From contig DAOTVB010000095.1 in assembly GCA_034436755.1 (NCBI GenBank), forward strand, positions 4,448 through 68,447: a stretch of 64,000 nucleotides of DNA, read 5' to 3'. This DNA is from CAKZQX01 sp034436755. Its GTDB lineage: Bacteria > Chloroflexota > Chloroflexia > Chloroflexales > Chloroflexaceae. This document shows, one piece after another, positions 24,517 to 32,571 of the stretch; the first letter of the stretch is position 1, and the number at the start of each line of letters is the position of its first letter. The position numbers and the translations under genes are program-made. Below the pieces are notes generated by a model. The model saw nothing but the letters and a program-made list of their open reading frames with translations, did not search any database and was not told the DNA's origin.

Positions 24517-27279
24517 CTATTCTCCTTCCCCTTCTCCATCTGCATCTCCATCTCCATTCTGCTTGAGCTTATAGTAGACCCGCTTCCCGCGTCCACTCCG
24601 CTCAAGCAAGCCCTTGTTGATTGCCTGCTTGACCATCGTGCGCAGTTGTTCGTTGGTGCGGGCCAGCGCCTCTTGCTTGCGCAGCTCCCGGAGCGAGTCA
24701 AAGATCTGGGCAAAGGAGACCGGTTTCGTAAAGTCGGCCATCATTGTGCTAAAGGCGTGCCACTCCTCATCACTAAAATGAATCTGTGGCTCATTTGCCT
24801 CTTCATCTTCCTCGGTTGTTTCCGCCCCGGTTGTTTCTGCGGCCTCGGCGGCGGGTGCGGGTTCGGCCGGTTGATCCGGTGCTATGTAGCCAGTTTCGGG
24901 CGCTTGCTCGGCTGCCGGTGACTGCTCCTCGCCTACACCTTCGCCTGCGTCGGCATGCTCTGGCTGCTCCGGCGGCTGTTCAGGTGCCGGCTGCTCCGTA
25001 GCGGGTGGCTCCCCGCCATCTTCCTGGGGAGGCGCAGCTTCGGGCATGGCAATGGCGGCAGCCGCGTCGGTTTCAGCCGGTGACGCTTCCGTGCCTTCCG
25101 AGGCATGCTCCAGATGTTCCGGGGTGTACTCTTCGCCCGTCTCTTCAGGTGCAAACTGGCCATGTTCAGATGTCGGCTGCTCCCCGGCGTACGCTTCCGG
25201 GGCATGCTCTTCGCCCGGCTCTTCGGGCGCAAACCCGGCATGTTCAGGTGCCGGCTGTTCTGCAGTGGGTGGCTCCCCGGCGTATTCCTGCGGGGGTGCA
25301 GCTTCAGGCATGGCCGCGACGGCGGCAACCTCGTCAGTTTCGGCAGGCGTCGCTTCCCCACCTTCCGGGGCATGCTCGAAATGTTCTGGGGGCGGCTCCG
25401 CGGCAGGCGGCTCCTCAGTGTATGCTTCCGGGGCATGCTCGAGATGCTCGGGCGGCGGCTCCTCGGCAGGTGGCTCCTCAGTGTACGCTTCTGGAGGCGC
25501 GGCTTCCGGGACATGCTCCGCCTGCTCGGGGGCAAACTCGATAGCGAGTTGCTCCTCGGTGGGCGGTTCCCCGATGTACTCCTGTGGTGGTGCGGCTTCC
25601 GGAGCATGCTCTGCCTGCTCGGGGGCATGCTCAACGACCGACTCTTCCGCAACTGGTGGTTCTCCGGCATACTCTTCCGGTGGTGCGGCTTCGGGCATGG
25701 CGGCAATGGCGGCAGCCTCGTCAGTTTCGGCGGGTGCTGCTTCACCGCCCTCCGGGGCATGCTCATGCTCTTCATGTTCCGGGGCAAACGCGCCGGTCGG
25801 TTGCTCCTCAGTATACGGTTGCCAGGGTGTCTCCTCGGTTTCGGTCTCCTCGGTCGTCACCTCAAGCGGCAGTTCACTGAAGAAGGCCTCCATCTGATGC
25901 TCAGAACCGGCCAGCGTTAATGCTTCACTGACATTGAACAGTGAACGCAGGTCGATGTCTTGCAGCAAGGCCCAGATAGCCTCGTCCGACAGCGCCTCAG
26001 CCGGCACAATGGTGACTGGTTCTTCGGTTTCCTCGACAACCTCGGCTTCGGCGGCCTGGGCTTCCGCTTGTTCACGGGCAGCGGCTTCGGCGGCCTGGGC
26101 TTCCGCTTGCTCGCGGGCCGCAGCTTCGGCAGCCTGGGCTTCTGCTTGCTCGCGGGCCGCAGCTTCGGCAGCCTGGGCTTCTGCCTGGGCTGCTTTACGC
26201 TGACTGCGGGAGCGGCGGCGGCGGCGGCCGGTAGAGGCCGGTGGTGGTGGCGGTGACACTTCGTCCGCAGTATCTTTTGCCTGCGTTGACGATTTTGCGC
26301 GACTCGCCTGTCCATTGCCGGTATCGACGGCAGATGTCTCGTCGAACGTTTCGGTTGCCGGCTCCTCTTTGAGATCGGCGGCAAACTGAGAGAGTTTGTG
26401 CGGATCTTCCCCCGGTAAAAAGACCTCGTTGACCGTGCCGCTGGTGAAAATAATCACCTTGCCGCGCCGTTCGGCATCCATCACAAAGTCTTTGAACTTG
26501 GCAAACGGGCGACCATTGAGATCGCGATAGCGGCTCTCCTTAAAGTCACCGCCCATCAACTCTTTCATCACCAGTTTGAGCGAGCCCAGTGTCGAAACAT
26601 AGCCACGCTTGCGCACCAGATGAACCGCATCAACGAGCGTATCATAGACATCCGGTTCGGCGCTGGGAGCCGGTTCAGGGGCTCTGGTCGGTTCTGACTG
26701 AAGTTGTTCACCGATGGAACGCGCCTGTTCGGGGGCACGAGAACGTTGCCGGCCATTGGTCTGTGGGGGCACCGCCTTCCCGACCAGTTGCTCGTAGAAG
26801 ATAAACTCATCGGCACTCTGCGCCAGATGGGCCGAGGCGGCCCCGCCAATGCCGATAATAATCACCTCTTTGCCCTGCTGCCTGATGCTATTGACCAGGG
26901 GGATAAAATCCCGATCTCCCGTTGCCAGGACAAACTTCTCGATATTTTGATTCGTAAACAACGTTTTCATGGCATCGATACACAGGTTCATATCCACACT
27001 ATTTTTAATAGCGCGACCTGTGCGTCCCATCTCTTTATCGTAATAGTATGTTGGGACATACATCGGCTCGATGCCGTTAGCGTAGAGTGCGCTGGTAACG
27101 CGCGGGTAGCGGTACCAGTCCGCGTAGGCGCGCGCAATGACCACGCGGCCTAGATCATCACAACGGTCCATAATCGATTCGAAGTTCGGATTGGCATCAA
27201 GTTTGTCTCGTACACTCACATAGACATTCTCGAAGTCGATGAAGACCGCTACATCGGGACGCTTGTTTTCATAAACCAT
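24517..27279 (-). CDS. NYN (LabA-like) ribonuclease with LOTUS domain and long acidic repeat region
   Basis: A 920-residue protein. An N-terminal NYN/PIN-like domain (about 8-168) shows VAVFIDFENVYVSV and ATGDRDFIPLVNSIR, the acidic metal site of this RNase fold. An OST-HTH/LOTUS domain follows (about 210-290, YVSTLGSLKLVMKEL). A basic stretch SRRRRRSRSQRK leads into three copies of a 14-residue AEAQAAEAAAREQ-like unit (about 365-420), then about 330 residues of Pro/Glu/Ala/His repeats, and a C-terminal winged-helix domain (about 840-910). NYN-LOTUS proteins act on RNA. The long repeat region makes it far larger than usual (about 250-400). Confidence 0.85.
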   Translation of the reverse strand: MVYENKRPDVAVFIDFENVYVSVRDKLDANPNFESIMDRCDDLGRVVIARAYADWYRYPRVTSALYANGIEPMYVPTYYYDKEMGRTGRAIKNSVDMNLCIDAMKTLFTNQNIEKFVLATGDRDFIPLVNSIRQQGKEVIIIGIGGAASAHLAQSADEFIFYEQLVGKAVPPQTNGRQRSRAPEQARSIGEQLQSEPTRAPEPAPSAEPDVYDTLVDAVHLVRKRGYVSTLGSLKLVMKELMGGDFKESRYRDLNGRPFAKFKDFVMDAERRGKVIIFTSGTVNEVFLPGEDPHKLSQFAADLKEEPATETFDETSAVDTGNGQASRAKSSTQAKDTADEVSPPPPPASTGRRRRRSRSQRKAAQAEAQAAEAAAREQAEAQAAEAAAREQAEAQAAEAAAREQAEAQAAEAEVVEETEEPVTIVPAEALSDEAIWALLQDIDLRSLFNVSEALTLAGSEHQMEAFFSELPLEVTTEETETEETPWQPYTEEQPTGAFAPEHEEHEHAPEGGEAAPAETDEAAAIAAMPEAAPPEEYAGEPPVAEESVVEHAPEQAEHAPEAAPPQEYIGEPPTEEQLAIEFAPEQAEHVPEAAPPEAYTEEPPAEEPPPEHLEHAPEAYTEEPPAAEPPPEHFEHAPEGGEATPAETDEVAAVAAMPEAAPPQEYAGEPPTAEQPAPEHAGFAPEEPGEEHAPEAYAGEQPTSEHGQFAPEETGEEYTPEHLEHASEGTEASPAETDAAAAIAMPEAAPPQEDGGEPPATEQPAPEQPPEQPEHADAGEGVGEEQSPAAEQAPETGYIAPDQPAEPAPAAEAAETTGAETTEEDEEANEPQIHFSDEEWHAFSTMMADFTKPVSFAQIFDSLRELRKQEALARTNEQLRTMVKQAINKGLLERSGRGKRVYYKLKQNGDGDADGEGEGE

Positions 27280-27932
27280 TGCCTGTAAGTACTACTCCTT
27301 TTACGAAAGTGTCTTGTACGTGTGTTCAGGACGAAATACTTCAGTGCCAGGCGTGGCACATCGGGCCAATGTACGCTTTCTGCCTGAAGAAGGGGCAGCC
27401 GGTGGTCGGACCGGACTGAGCTTATGCAGGACACATATGAAAAACGTACATTATTATGCACATGGCACTGGAAAAATCCGTCGTGACACACAGGATCGTC
27501 TGTTAACGTTTGAAACCAACGCTTTGAGGTTGTGCATGTCTCGTGCGAGCCCACCTGCACATCTAGACCGGTCTGGTATCGGCGCTCCGGCTCAGTGATG
27601 TCAGCGCCGGTCTATCCATTGAGTGTGGCGTATGCAAACCAGCCGATATTATGTCAGGAGTAGGCGGGGTGAGCAGAACGACATACGTTTGCTCAAAGGT
27701 ACTATCATCCTTCTGTAATCCCTCACGGTACCGCCAGGAACCCCATCGCGTCATTATCGCCGGGGTTGCCTATTGCGACAATTCCTACTATAGCACTGCC
27801 GCGCTGTTCATGCAAACATTCCGGCCGATATCTAGCGGCAATAGTCCAGCATTAGCAGGAGTTGCACCGTGGTGCGTGTGGGTGAGTTCTGCGCCGCCGG
27901 TAGGGCGAGACATAACTTTTGTAGTACACACC
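27280..27932. other. Intergenic, no gene recognised
   Basis: Between the NYN gene and the first repeat element. ORFs here have no ribosome binding sites or familiar sequence. A small dyad ggcgct...agcgcc lies at about 27580-27615. It probably carries the upstream control region of the NYN-trp group. Confidence 0.4.
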
Positions 27933-28189
27933 TTACGCGGTGGGCGATCAAACCGGACGTTTCACCTGATGGAAGCCCGATTCGCCTGCGGCAGCATGGT
28001 ACGCTTTTACCTTTTTCACAAAAAAATTCACAGTGTGAATTTTTTTGTGAAAAAGATTGGGAATCTTCCACCCTGCCAGAGGCGATACCCCCCGCCAAAC
28101 GTGGGATCGTCTTATACCTGATCAGCATTGACCGTTTCGCGTTTTTCGCTCATTTCGCGGCTTTCGTGGTCCAAACACCCAACGCGTAA
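27933..28189. mobile_element. MITE-like element, copy 1 (TTACGCG ends, central hairpin)
   Basis: TTACGCG at 27933 and CGCGTAA ending at 28189 are inverted ends, with CACC flanking on both sides as a possible target duplication. A 22-base perfect inverted repeat with a 1-base centre lies at 28011-28055 (CTTTTTCAC... / ...GTGAAAAAG). It codes for nothing. The internal text ctgcggcagcatggta is shared with the other copies. Confidence 0.7.
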
Positions 28190-28199
28190 CACCTGTTTA

Positions 28200-29171
28200 T
28201 TAGAGACGGGTGATTGCGCCATACGCCCAGAGCCGCGCCCGCAGTTCATCCCGTCCGATGCGCTGGCGGCGGTAGGCATACCAGGCGCACAGGGTAGCGC
28301 GCAGCATGCCCAGGCGAGTGATCCAGCGATGCAGCCGCAGGAAGCCCGGTCCATAGTGCTGTTCAAAGAAACGGATGCGGCTGCGGTGCAACTCCACCAG
28401 CATCTGCCGGCGGAATTGCTGCGTGGCGGCACCGCCAACATGCACAACCTGGGCGTGGGGGTGCTGCCAGATGGCCCAACCGGCTCGCTGGATACGCCGG
28501 CACCATTCGATCTCCTCGCTGTACATAAAATAGTTTTCATCCAGGAGGCCGACCTGGGCAATGGTGCTGCCGCGCACCAGCATGCACGCTCCCAGCGGAT
28601 GATCGATCGGGAAGGGTTCTGTGCCGTTCTGCTCCTGAGGATAGCGCCCATGCCACCAGGAGTTGTAGAGCCGTCCCGGCAGCACTTCCCCGGGCGGAAA
28701 GACATCGAGCAGGCTCATCGTCAGGGTAGGGAAGCGGAAGGCGGCCGTCTGGGTTGTCCCATCCGGGTTGAGCAGGCGCGGGCTGACAAGACCCACCCGG
28801 GGATGCGCCTGGAGAAAGGCGGTCAGCGTTTCCAACGCGCCGGGTAGCACGACAGTATCGGGATTGAGCAGCAGCACAAACTCGGGTGGTGTGACGTTCG
28901 CTGTGCCGGATGACGGCGGGGCAAAGCCCAGCATGCGCAGGCCAAGATTGTTGGCGGCGGCAAAGCCCCGGTTCTCTTTCAGGGCACAGACTTCAACCTG
29001 CGGGAAGTCTGTCCGCACCACGGAAACGCTATCGTCGCGCGAGGCATTATCGATGACCAGGATGCGCCGGGGCAGCGTAACAGGTTGCAGCGACCGGAGG
29101 CAGTCGCGCAGCAACTCCCGGGTGTTGTAGGATACGATAACAATACCGATCATCGGGTTTGGCTGGTCCAT
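28200..29171 (-). CDS. Family 2 glycosyltransferase
   Basis: A 323-residue GT-A enzyme. MIGIVIVSYNTRELLRDCL starts the nucleotide-sugar fold, VIDNASRDDSV holds the first acidic motif, ENRGFAAANNLGL is typical of rhamnosyl/galactosyl-type GT2 enzymes, and LLLNPDTVV holds the DxD-like site. A later helix (about 270-300) could associate with the membrane. The ATG at 29171 is chosen; the ORF extends upstream toward a repeat element without supporting homology. Likely in cell-surface polysaccharide synthesis; substrate unknown. Confidence 0.88.
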   Translation of the reverse strand: MDQPNPMIGIVIVSYNTRELLRDCLRSLQPVTLPRRILVIDNASRDDSVSVVRTDFPQVEVCALKENRGFAAANNLGLRMLGFAPPSSGTANVTPPEFVLLLNPDTVVLPGALETLTAFLQAHPRVGLVSPRLLNPDGTTQTAAFRFPTLTMSLLDVFPPGEVLPGRLYNSWWHGRYPQEQNGTEPFPIDHPLGACMLVRGSTIAQVGLLDENYFMYSEEIEWCRRIQRAGWAIWQHPHAQVVHVGGAATQQFRRQMLVELHRSRIRFFEQHYGPGFLRLHRWITRLGMLRATLCAWYAYRRQRIGRDELRARLWAYGAITRL

Positions 29172-29243
29172 AGCGTTGCGGATTGTAGCGCGAAAGGGGA
29201 TGCGATGCAAACGCAAACGTGGGAAACTCTTCCATGACACGCG

Positions 29244-29369
29244 TTACATAGTGGAAGCTTGGACCACGAACAACACGACATGAGCGAAAACCACGAAGCT
29301 GCCAGTGTTGCCGCAGGCGATTCGGACGTGCATCTTGTCAAACGTGCAGGTTGAACGCCCACTGCGTAA
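29244..29369. mobile_element. MITE-like element, copy 2 (short, no hairpin)
   Basis: Begins TTAC within gacacgcgttac and ends TGCGTAA at 29369. Its interior (ttggaccacgaa, catgagcgaaaa) is the reverse complement of the right part of copy 1, but the central hairpin is missing, so it looks like an internally deleted copy. Confidence 0.55.
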
Positions 29370-29389
29370 CGCGTGCTACAGTACACGCA

Positions 29390-29572
29390 TTACGCGGTCA
29401 TTGACCCGGAAGGTATGTCAGCCTCCGGCCAGGCGGAAGAGACCAGATCTTTTTCACAAAAAAATTCACAACGTGAATTTTTTTGTGAAAAAGAAAGAAT
29501 AAGTACCATGCTGCCGCAGACGAATTCCGCTTTTGGATCGGACACCAGGCTGAAACAGGCAGCACCGCGTAA
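29390..29572. mobile_element. MITE-like element, copy 3 (inverted orientation)
   Basis: TTACGCG at 29390 and CGCGTAA ending at 29572; 21-base arms with a 3-base centre at 29449-29493. Relative to copy 1 it is inverted (accatgctgccgcag follows the hairpin). The outer bases (acacgca / cgcgtgt) extend the inverted repeat. Confidence 0.7.
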
Positions 29573-29619
29573 CGCGTGTCACATTGTTAATCCGAACAGA
29601 AATTCTAACACGCTTCTAA

Positions 29620-29648
29620 TTTACATAATGTTGTGGCTGTGGTAAACT
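29620..29648 (+). promoter_or_regulatory. Promoter of the 29738 gene
   Basis: TTTACA (29620-29625), 17-base spacer, TAAACT (29643-29648). Start expected about 29655, giving a leader of about 83 bases. Confidence 0.5.
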
Positions 29649-29710
29649 AAGCGTGAACCTCAACCACCCACCCGGACTTCTGCGAACGGACTCTCTGGCG
29701 TGACCCGTGT

Positions 29711-29732
29711 GCCTCCGGCAACGAAAGGAGGC
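29711..29732 (+). promoter_or_regulatory. Hairpin that hides the Shine-Dalgarno
   Basis: GCCTCC (29711-29716) pairs with GGAGGC (29727-29732), which contains the ribosome site 5 bases before the ATG at 29738. In the leader this could lower translation unless opened. No known riboswitch class is recognised. Confidence 0.4.
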
Positions 29733-29737
29733 TCACG

Positions 29738-30274
29738 ATGGCTGTTGTTTCTCGACCGCTCGAGCGCGGGCGCTCCACCCAGGCGCGGCGCACGGTTCGA
29801 TTCACGTCACTGCTGACGCTGGTGACCTATCTGCTGGCATTTCTGGCTATCGTGGTTGTACTGCAGCAGGCGATGGTCTGGGGCCAGCGACGACTTGATG
29901 ATCTGCGCTATGGCTTCCCCCGCAGTGCGCATACCAACGGCATTATTCGCCCCGAAGATGCCATGGGGACGCCGACGCAGATTATCACGCTGAATATTGA
30001 CGGACAGGTCAGCACCCTGGTGCTTCCCGGCGGCGATGCGGCCGGTGTCCAGGTGCTGGAAGGCCCATACCTGGTTGGGCGCGATGGTCCCTACGCGGTG
30101 CCGCATCCCACCCTCCAGGATATCAATGACGATGGACAGGTAGATCTACTTGTGATGATACGTGGCGAGGCGATTGTGTATATTAATGAACAGGGAACAT
30201 TACGGATTATTACTCCGGAGGAACGGGCGGCGTTGATGGGAGCGGCGCAGGGTGAGCCAGTTGGGGGTGAGTGA
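29738..30274 (+). CDS. Single-pass membrane protein with FG-GAP-like segment
   Basis: A 178-residue protein. A charged N-terminus with many Arg (1-22) is followed by one membrane helix (about 24-45), so the rest is outside. The outer part has LQDINDDGQVDLLVMI (about 127-142), an FG-GAP/VCBS calcium-loop-like unit, and ends Glu/Gly-rich. aaaggaggc precedes the ATG. Monocistronic, with its own promoter and terminator. I do not recognise the family; an inferred role is a small surface sensor or adhesion part. Confidence 0.75.
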   Translation: MAVVSRPLERGRSTQARRTVRFTSLLTLVTYLLAFLAIVVVLQQAMVWGQRRLDDLRYGFPRSAHTNGIIRPEDAMGTPTQIITLNIDGQVSTLVLPGGDAAGVQVLEGPYLVGRDGPYAVPHPTLQDINDDGQVDLLVMIRGEAIVYINEQGTLRIITPEERAALMGAAQGEPVGGE

Positions 30275-30276
30275 GG

Positions 30277-30339
30277 AACCGGCCAGCGGCGCAGGTGTAA
30301 CCGAATCTGGTTACACCTGCGCCGCTGGCCGGTTTTTCT
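30277..30339 (+). terminator. Strong Rho-independent terminator
   Basis: A perfect 26-base stem (30277-30302 with 30309-30334), loop gaatct, followed by tttttctttg. It lies 2 bases after the stop of the membrane protein gene. Confidence 0.9.
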
Positions 30340-30357
30340 TTGCGTTTTCACGCCGGT

Positions 30358-30759
30358 TTATTTGGGCTGTTCGGCCCAGGTGGGAATGACGCAAATAAAG
30401 CTCAGGGACTGATCGCCCAGCGCCTCAAACTGATGCACCTCGTTCGGCTCAACATGCACCGCGTCACCCACGGTAATCTCCGTCCACTGATCGCCCAGCA
30501 GCACGCGCCCGCGACCATGCATCACCACAACGCCATGCTGATGCAGATGCTGATCCAGCGCCGAGTGGCCGCCCGCCGGAATGGTGAAGTAGCGGATAAT
30601 AAAATCGTTCGCGCCCTCGTCCGGCCCCACCAGCACGCGCTTCACCGCGCCCGGCGTGGCTCCACCCTGGGCACCGCTCTTGTACTCAATGGCGGGAACC
30701 GTCTCATAGTTCCATGCTGCTGCGTCCGCTGAGGCTACCTGCCGATGAACTGTCCCCAT
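30358..30759 (-). CDS. Small cupin-domain protein
   Basis: A 133-residue single-domain cupin. The metal-binding motif 1 is GGHSALDQHLHQHGVVVMHGRG (HxH with a further His and a Gly) and motif 2 is VEPNEVHQFEALG. Both have their metal His residues. aggaggtgac lies just before the ATG at 30759. The activity (dioxygenase, isomerase or ligand sensor) cannot be told from sequence. It is transcribed towards the strong terminator of its neighbour. Confidence 0.85.
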   Translation of the reverse strand: MGTVHRQVASADAAAWNYETVPAIEYKSGAQGGATPGAVKRVLVGPDEGANDFIIRYFTIPAGGHSALDQHLHQHGVVVMHGRGRVLLGDQWTEITVGDAVHVEPNEVHQFEALGDQSLSFICVIPTWAEQPK

Positions 30760-30859
30760 ACTGTCACCTCCTATGATGAATTTTTCGTAACCATACCAGC
30801 GCAAACGTACCATCTGGAATTCATCCCGTTGCGCCATGATAGACCGAATATCTAACATG

Positions 30860-31451
30860 AGTTCATCTAATAGGCTATGTTGATGAATTATGAACAGTCA
30901 ACCCAGATACATGCTGACCAGGAGTCCTGGCTGATGAACTTTGAGAAAAAAGTTCGGATATGTCATACGGGAGTCCCGGCTTTAGCCGGTTGGATGCCTG
31001 CCGGGGCCGCGGCCTACTAGCATTACGCTGTTCGCCAGTGTGCTACCCGTTCCGGTCAACGTTCACTGCCGGTTCGGCTTCGGTTGAGTGTAAGCCCGAT
31101 TCGGCTGAAGCCGGGACTCCTGATCATCGCTAATCCGGATGAAAAAGTCAAACTTCATTAGCCGGTGCCTGCCTGCCGGAACAGCGGCATCCTGCCGGGA
31201 ACACTCGATCCGGCTGAAGCCGGGACTCCTGATCATCGCTAATCTGGATGAAAAAGTCAAACTTCATCAACTAGAACCCGGAACGAGTAGTCCGCGCCTG
31301 AAGATTGCACATGTTTGTACAATCTGTGTATCCAGCCTATGTTCACGCAACAGTCATTGTAGCACAGTTGACGAATGGAATATTGTCAGGCATGATATGG
31401 ACGCTGCATCGGCAGCACAACAAACAGCTTTTAAGCCTGGAGTAAGCACCC
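30860..31451. other. Intergenic region with REP-like repeats
   Basis: No gene recognised. It holds CCGGC-ttta-GCCGG at 30976-30989 and a 57-base direct repeat (31102-31158 and 31211-31267, one difference seen) containing cggctgaagccggg and gatgaaaaagtcaaacttcat. Similar CCGGC-dyads occur at 56490 and 56553. Confidence 0.6.
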
Positions 31452-32438
31452 ATGTCCAATCCGAAGAACAATTACCGCACCCCAATGCAGTCGCTTCGCC
31501 TCTTCTTCACCGGCATCGCCATGGGCACCGCCGACGTTATCCCCGGTGTCTCTGGTGGTACTATGGCGTTTATCCTGGGAATTTATGAAGATCTGCTGAA
31601 TGCGATCAAGTCATTCAACCTGGATGCCGCCCGCCTGGCGCTGCAGTTCAAGTTCCGCGCCATCCTGGAGCAGATACCCTGGCGCTTTCTCGTGATCCTG
31701 CTCTCCGGCATCGGGCTGGCGTTTTTCTCGCTGGCGCATGTGGTGGGCTGGATGCTGGAAAATTATCCTGAGTTTCTCTTTTCCTTCTTCTTTGGGCTGA
31801 TCCTGGCGTCAATTCTGGCCGTGGGCGCGATGGTTCGCTGGTCGCCCCGCGCGGTGATTGCCTTTATTATCGGAACGCTCGTGGCCTACCTGATCGTCGG
31901 GCTGGTTCCGCTCGATATCAGCCATGATCCGCTGACGCTCTTCCTCAGCGGTGCGGTGGCGATTATGGCAATGATTCTGCCGGGAATCTCCGGTTCGTTT
32001 ATTCTGCTGATCCTTGGTCAGTATGATTTTGTAATCGAAGCCGTGCGCTCGTTTGATATTGTGTCGATCATGTTTGTCGGTACCGGCTGTGTGGTGGGCA
32101 TTATCGGCTTCGCGCGGGTGTTAAGCTGGCTGCTGCGGCACTACCACCAGGCTACTATCGCCGTGCTGGTCGGGTTTATGCTTGGCTCACTGCGCGAGAT
32201 CTGGCCCTGGAAGGAAGTGATTGCGACCCGGATTGATCACCATGGCGAAACGGTCCCGCTGCTCGAGCGGAATATTCTGCCCAACTTTGCCTCGCAAGAG
32301 TTTGTGATTGCGTTGATGCTCTGCATTCTGGGCTTCCTGATCGTCACAATCCTGGATCATCTGCAGTCGCGGTCAAACCCGGTCTTCCGTGCCTTTGGGC
32401 AGGGCCGCCGCCAACCCGACGCCGCCCCCGCCGATTAA
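31452..32438 (+). CDS. DUF368 family polyprenyl-phosphate translocase
   Basis: A 328-residue membrane protein with about eight hydrophobic segments. The family signature GIAMGTADVIPGVSGGTMAFILGIY (about 18-42) and its second half MILPGISGSFILLILGQYD are present. DUF368 proteins have been shown in other bacteria to flip C55 undecaprenyl phosphate back across the membrane for cell-wall and glycan synthesis. tggagt lies upstream of the ATG. That role fits the presence of a GT2 enzyme nearby, though no operon links them. Confidence 0.9.
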   Translation: MSNPKNNYRTPMQSLRLFFTGIAMGTADVIPGVSGGTMAFILGIYEDLLNAIKSFNLDAARLALQFKFRAILEQIPWRFLVILLSGIGLAFFSLAHVVGWMLENYPEFLFSFFFGLILASILAVGAMVRWSPRAVIAFIIGTLVAYLIVGLVPLDISHDPLTLFLSGAVAIMAMILPGISGSFILLILGQYDFVIEAVRSFDIVSIMFVGTGCVVGIIGFARVLSWLLRHYHQATIAVLVGFMLGSLREIWPWKEVIATRIDHHGETVPLLERNILPNFASQEFVIALMLCILGFLIVTILDHLQSRSNPVFRAFGQGRRQPDAAPAD

Positions 32439-32446
32439 TGAGCACA

Positions 32447-32567
32447 TAGAAAGAACAGACAAACAAAGAACAGAGAACAAACAGTTAATGTGTGCGGCTA
32501 GAGGTCATATCTAATTTGTTCTTTGTTCTTTGTTCTTTGTTCTTTGTTCTTTGTTCTTTGTTCTTTC
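32447..32567. repeat. Period-7 arrays between convergent genes (tttgttc type)
   Basis: 32447-32483 has aagaaca/aacaaag units and 32517-32567 has about seven near-perfect copies of ttctttg. The two arrays are partly complementary and could pair between the stops of the convergent genes. Confidence 0.8.
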
Positions 32568-32571
32568 CTAC

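Noticed and set aside
25046..25920. Two long Gly/Ser/Cys-rich or Leu/Arg-rich plus-strand frames
   Set aside because: Read from the opposite strand of the acidic repeat region of the NYN-LOTUS gene; composition is only a mirror of those repeats.
29655..29737. A known riboswitch in the leader of the 29738 gene
   Set aside because: Only a simple hairpin over the ribosome site is seen; no conserved core of a known class was recognised.
32517..32567. Tandem ttctttg repeats considered as part of a gene or CRISPR
   Set aside because: Seven-base units with no spacers and no coding frame; grouped with the other period-7 arrays.
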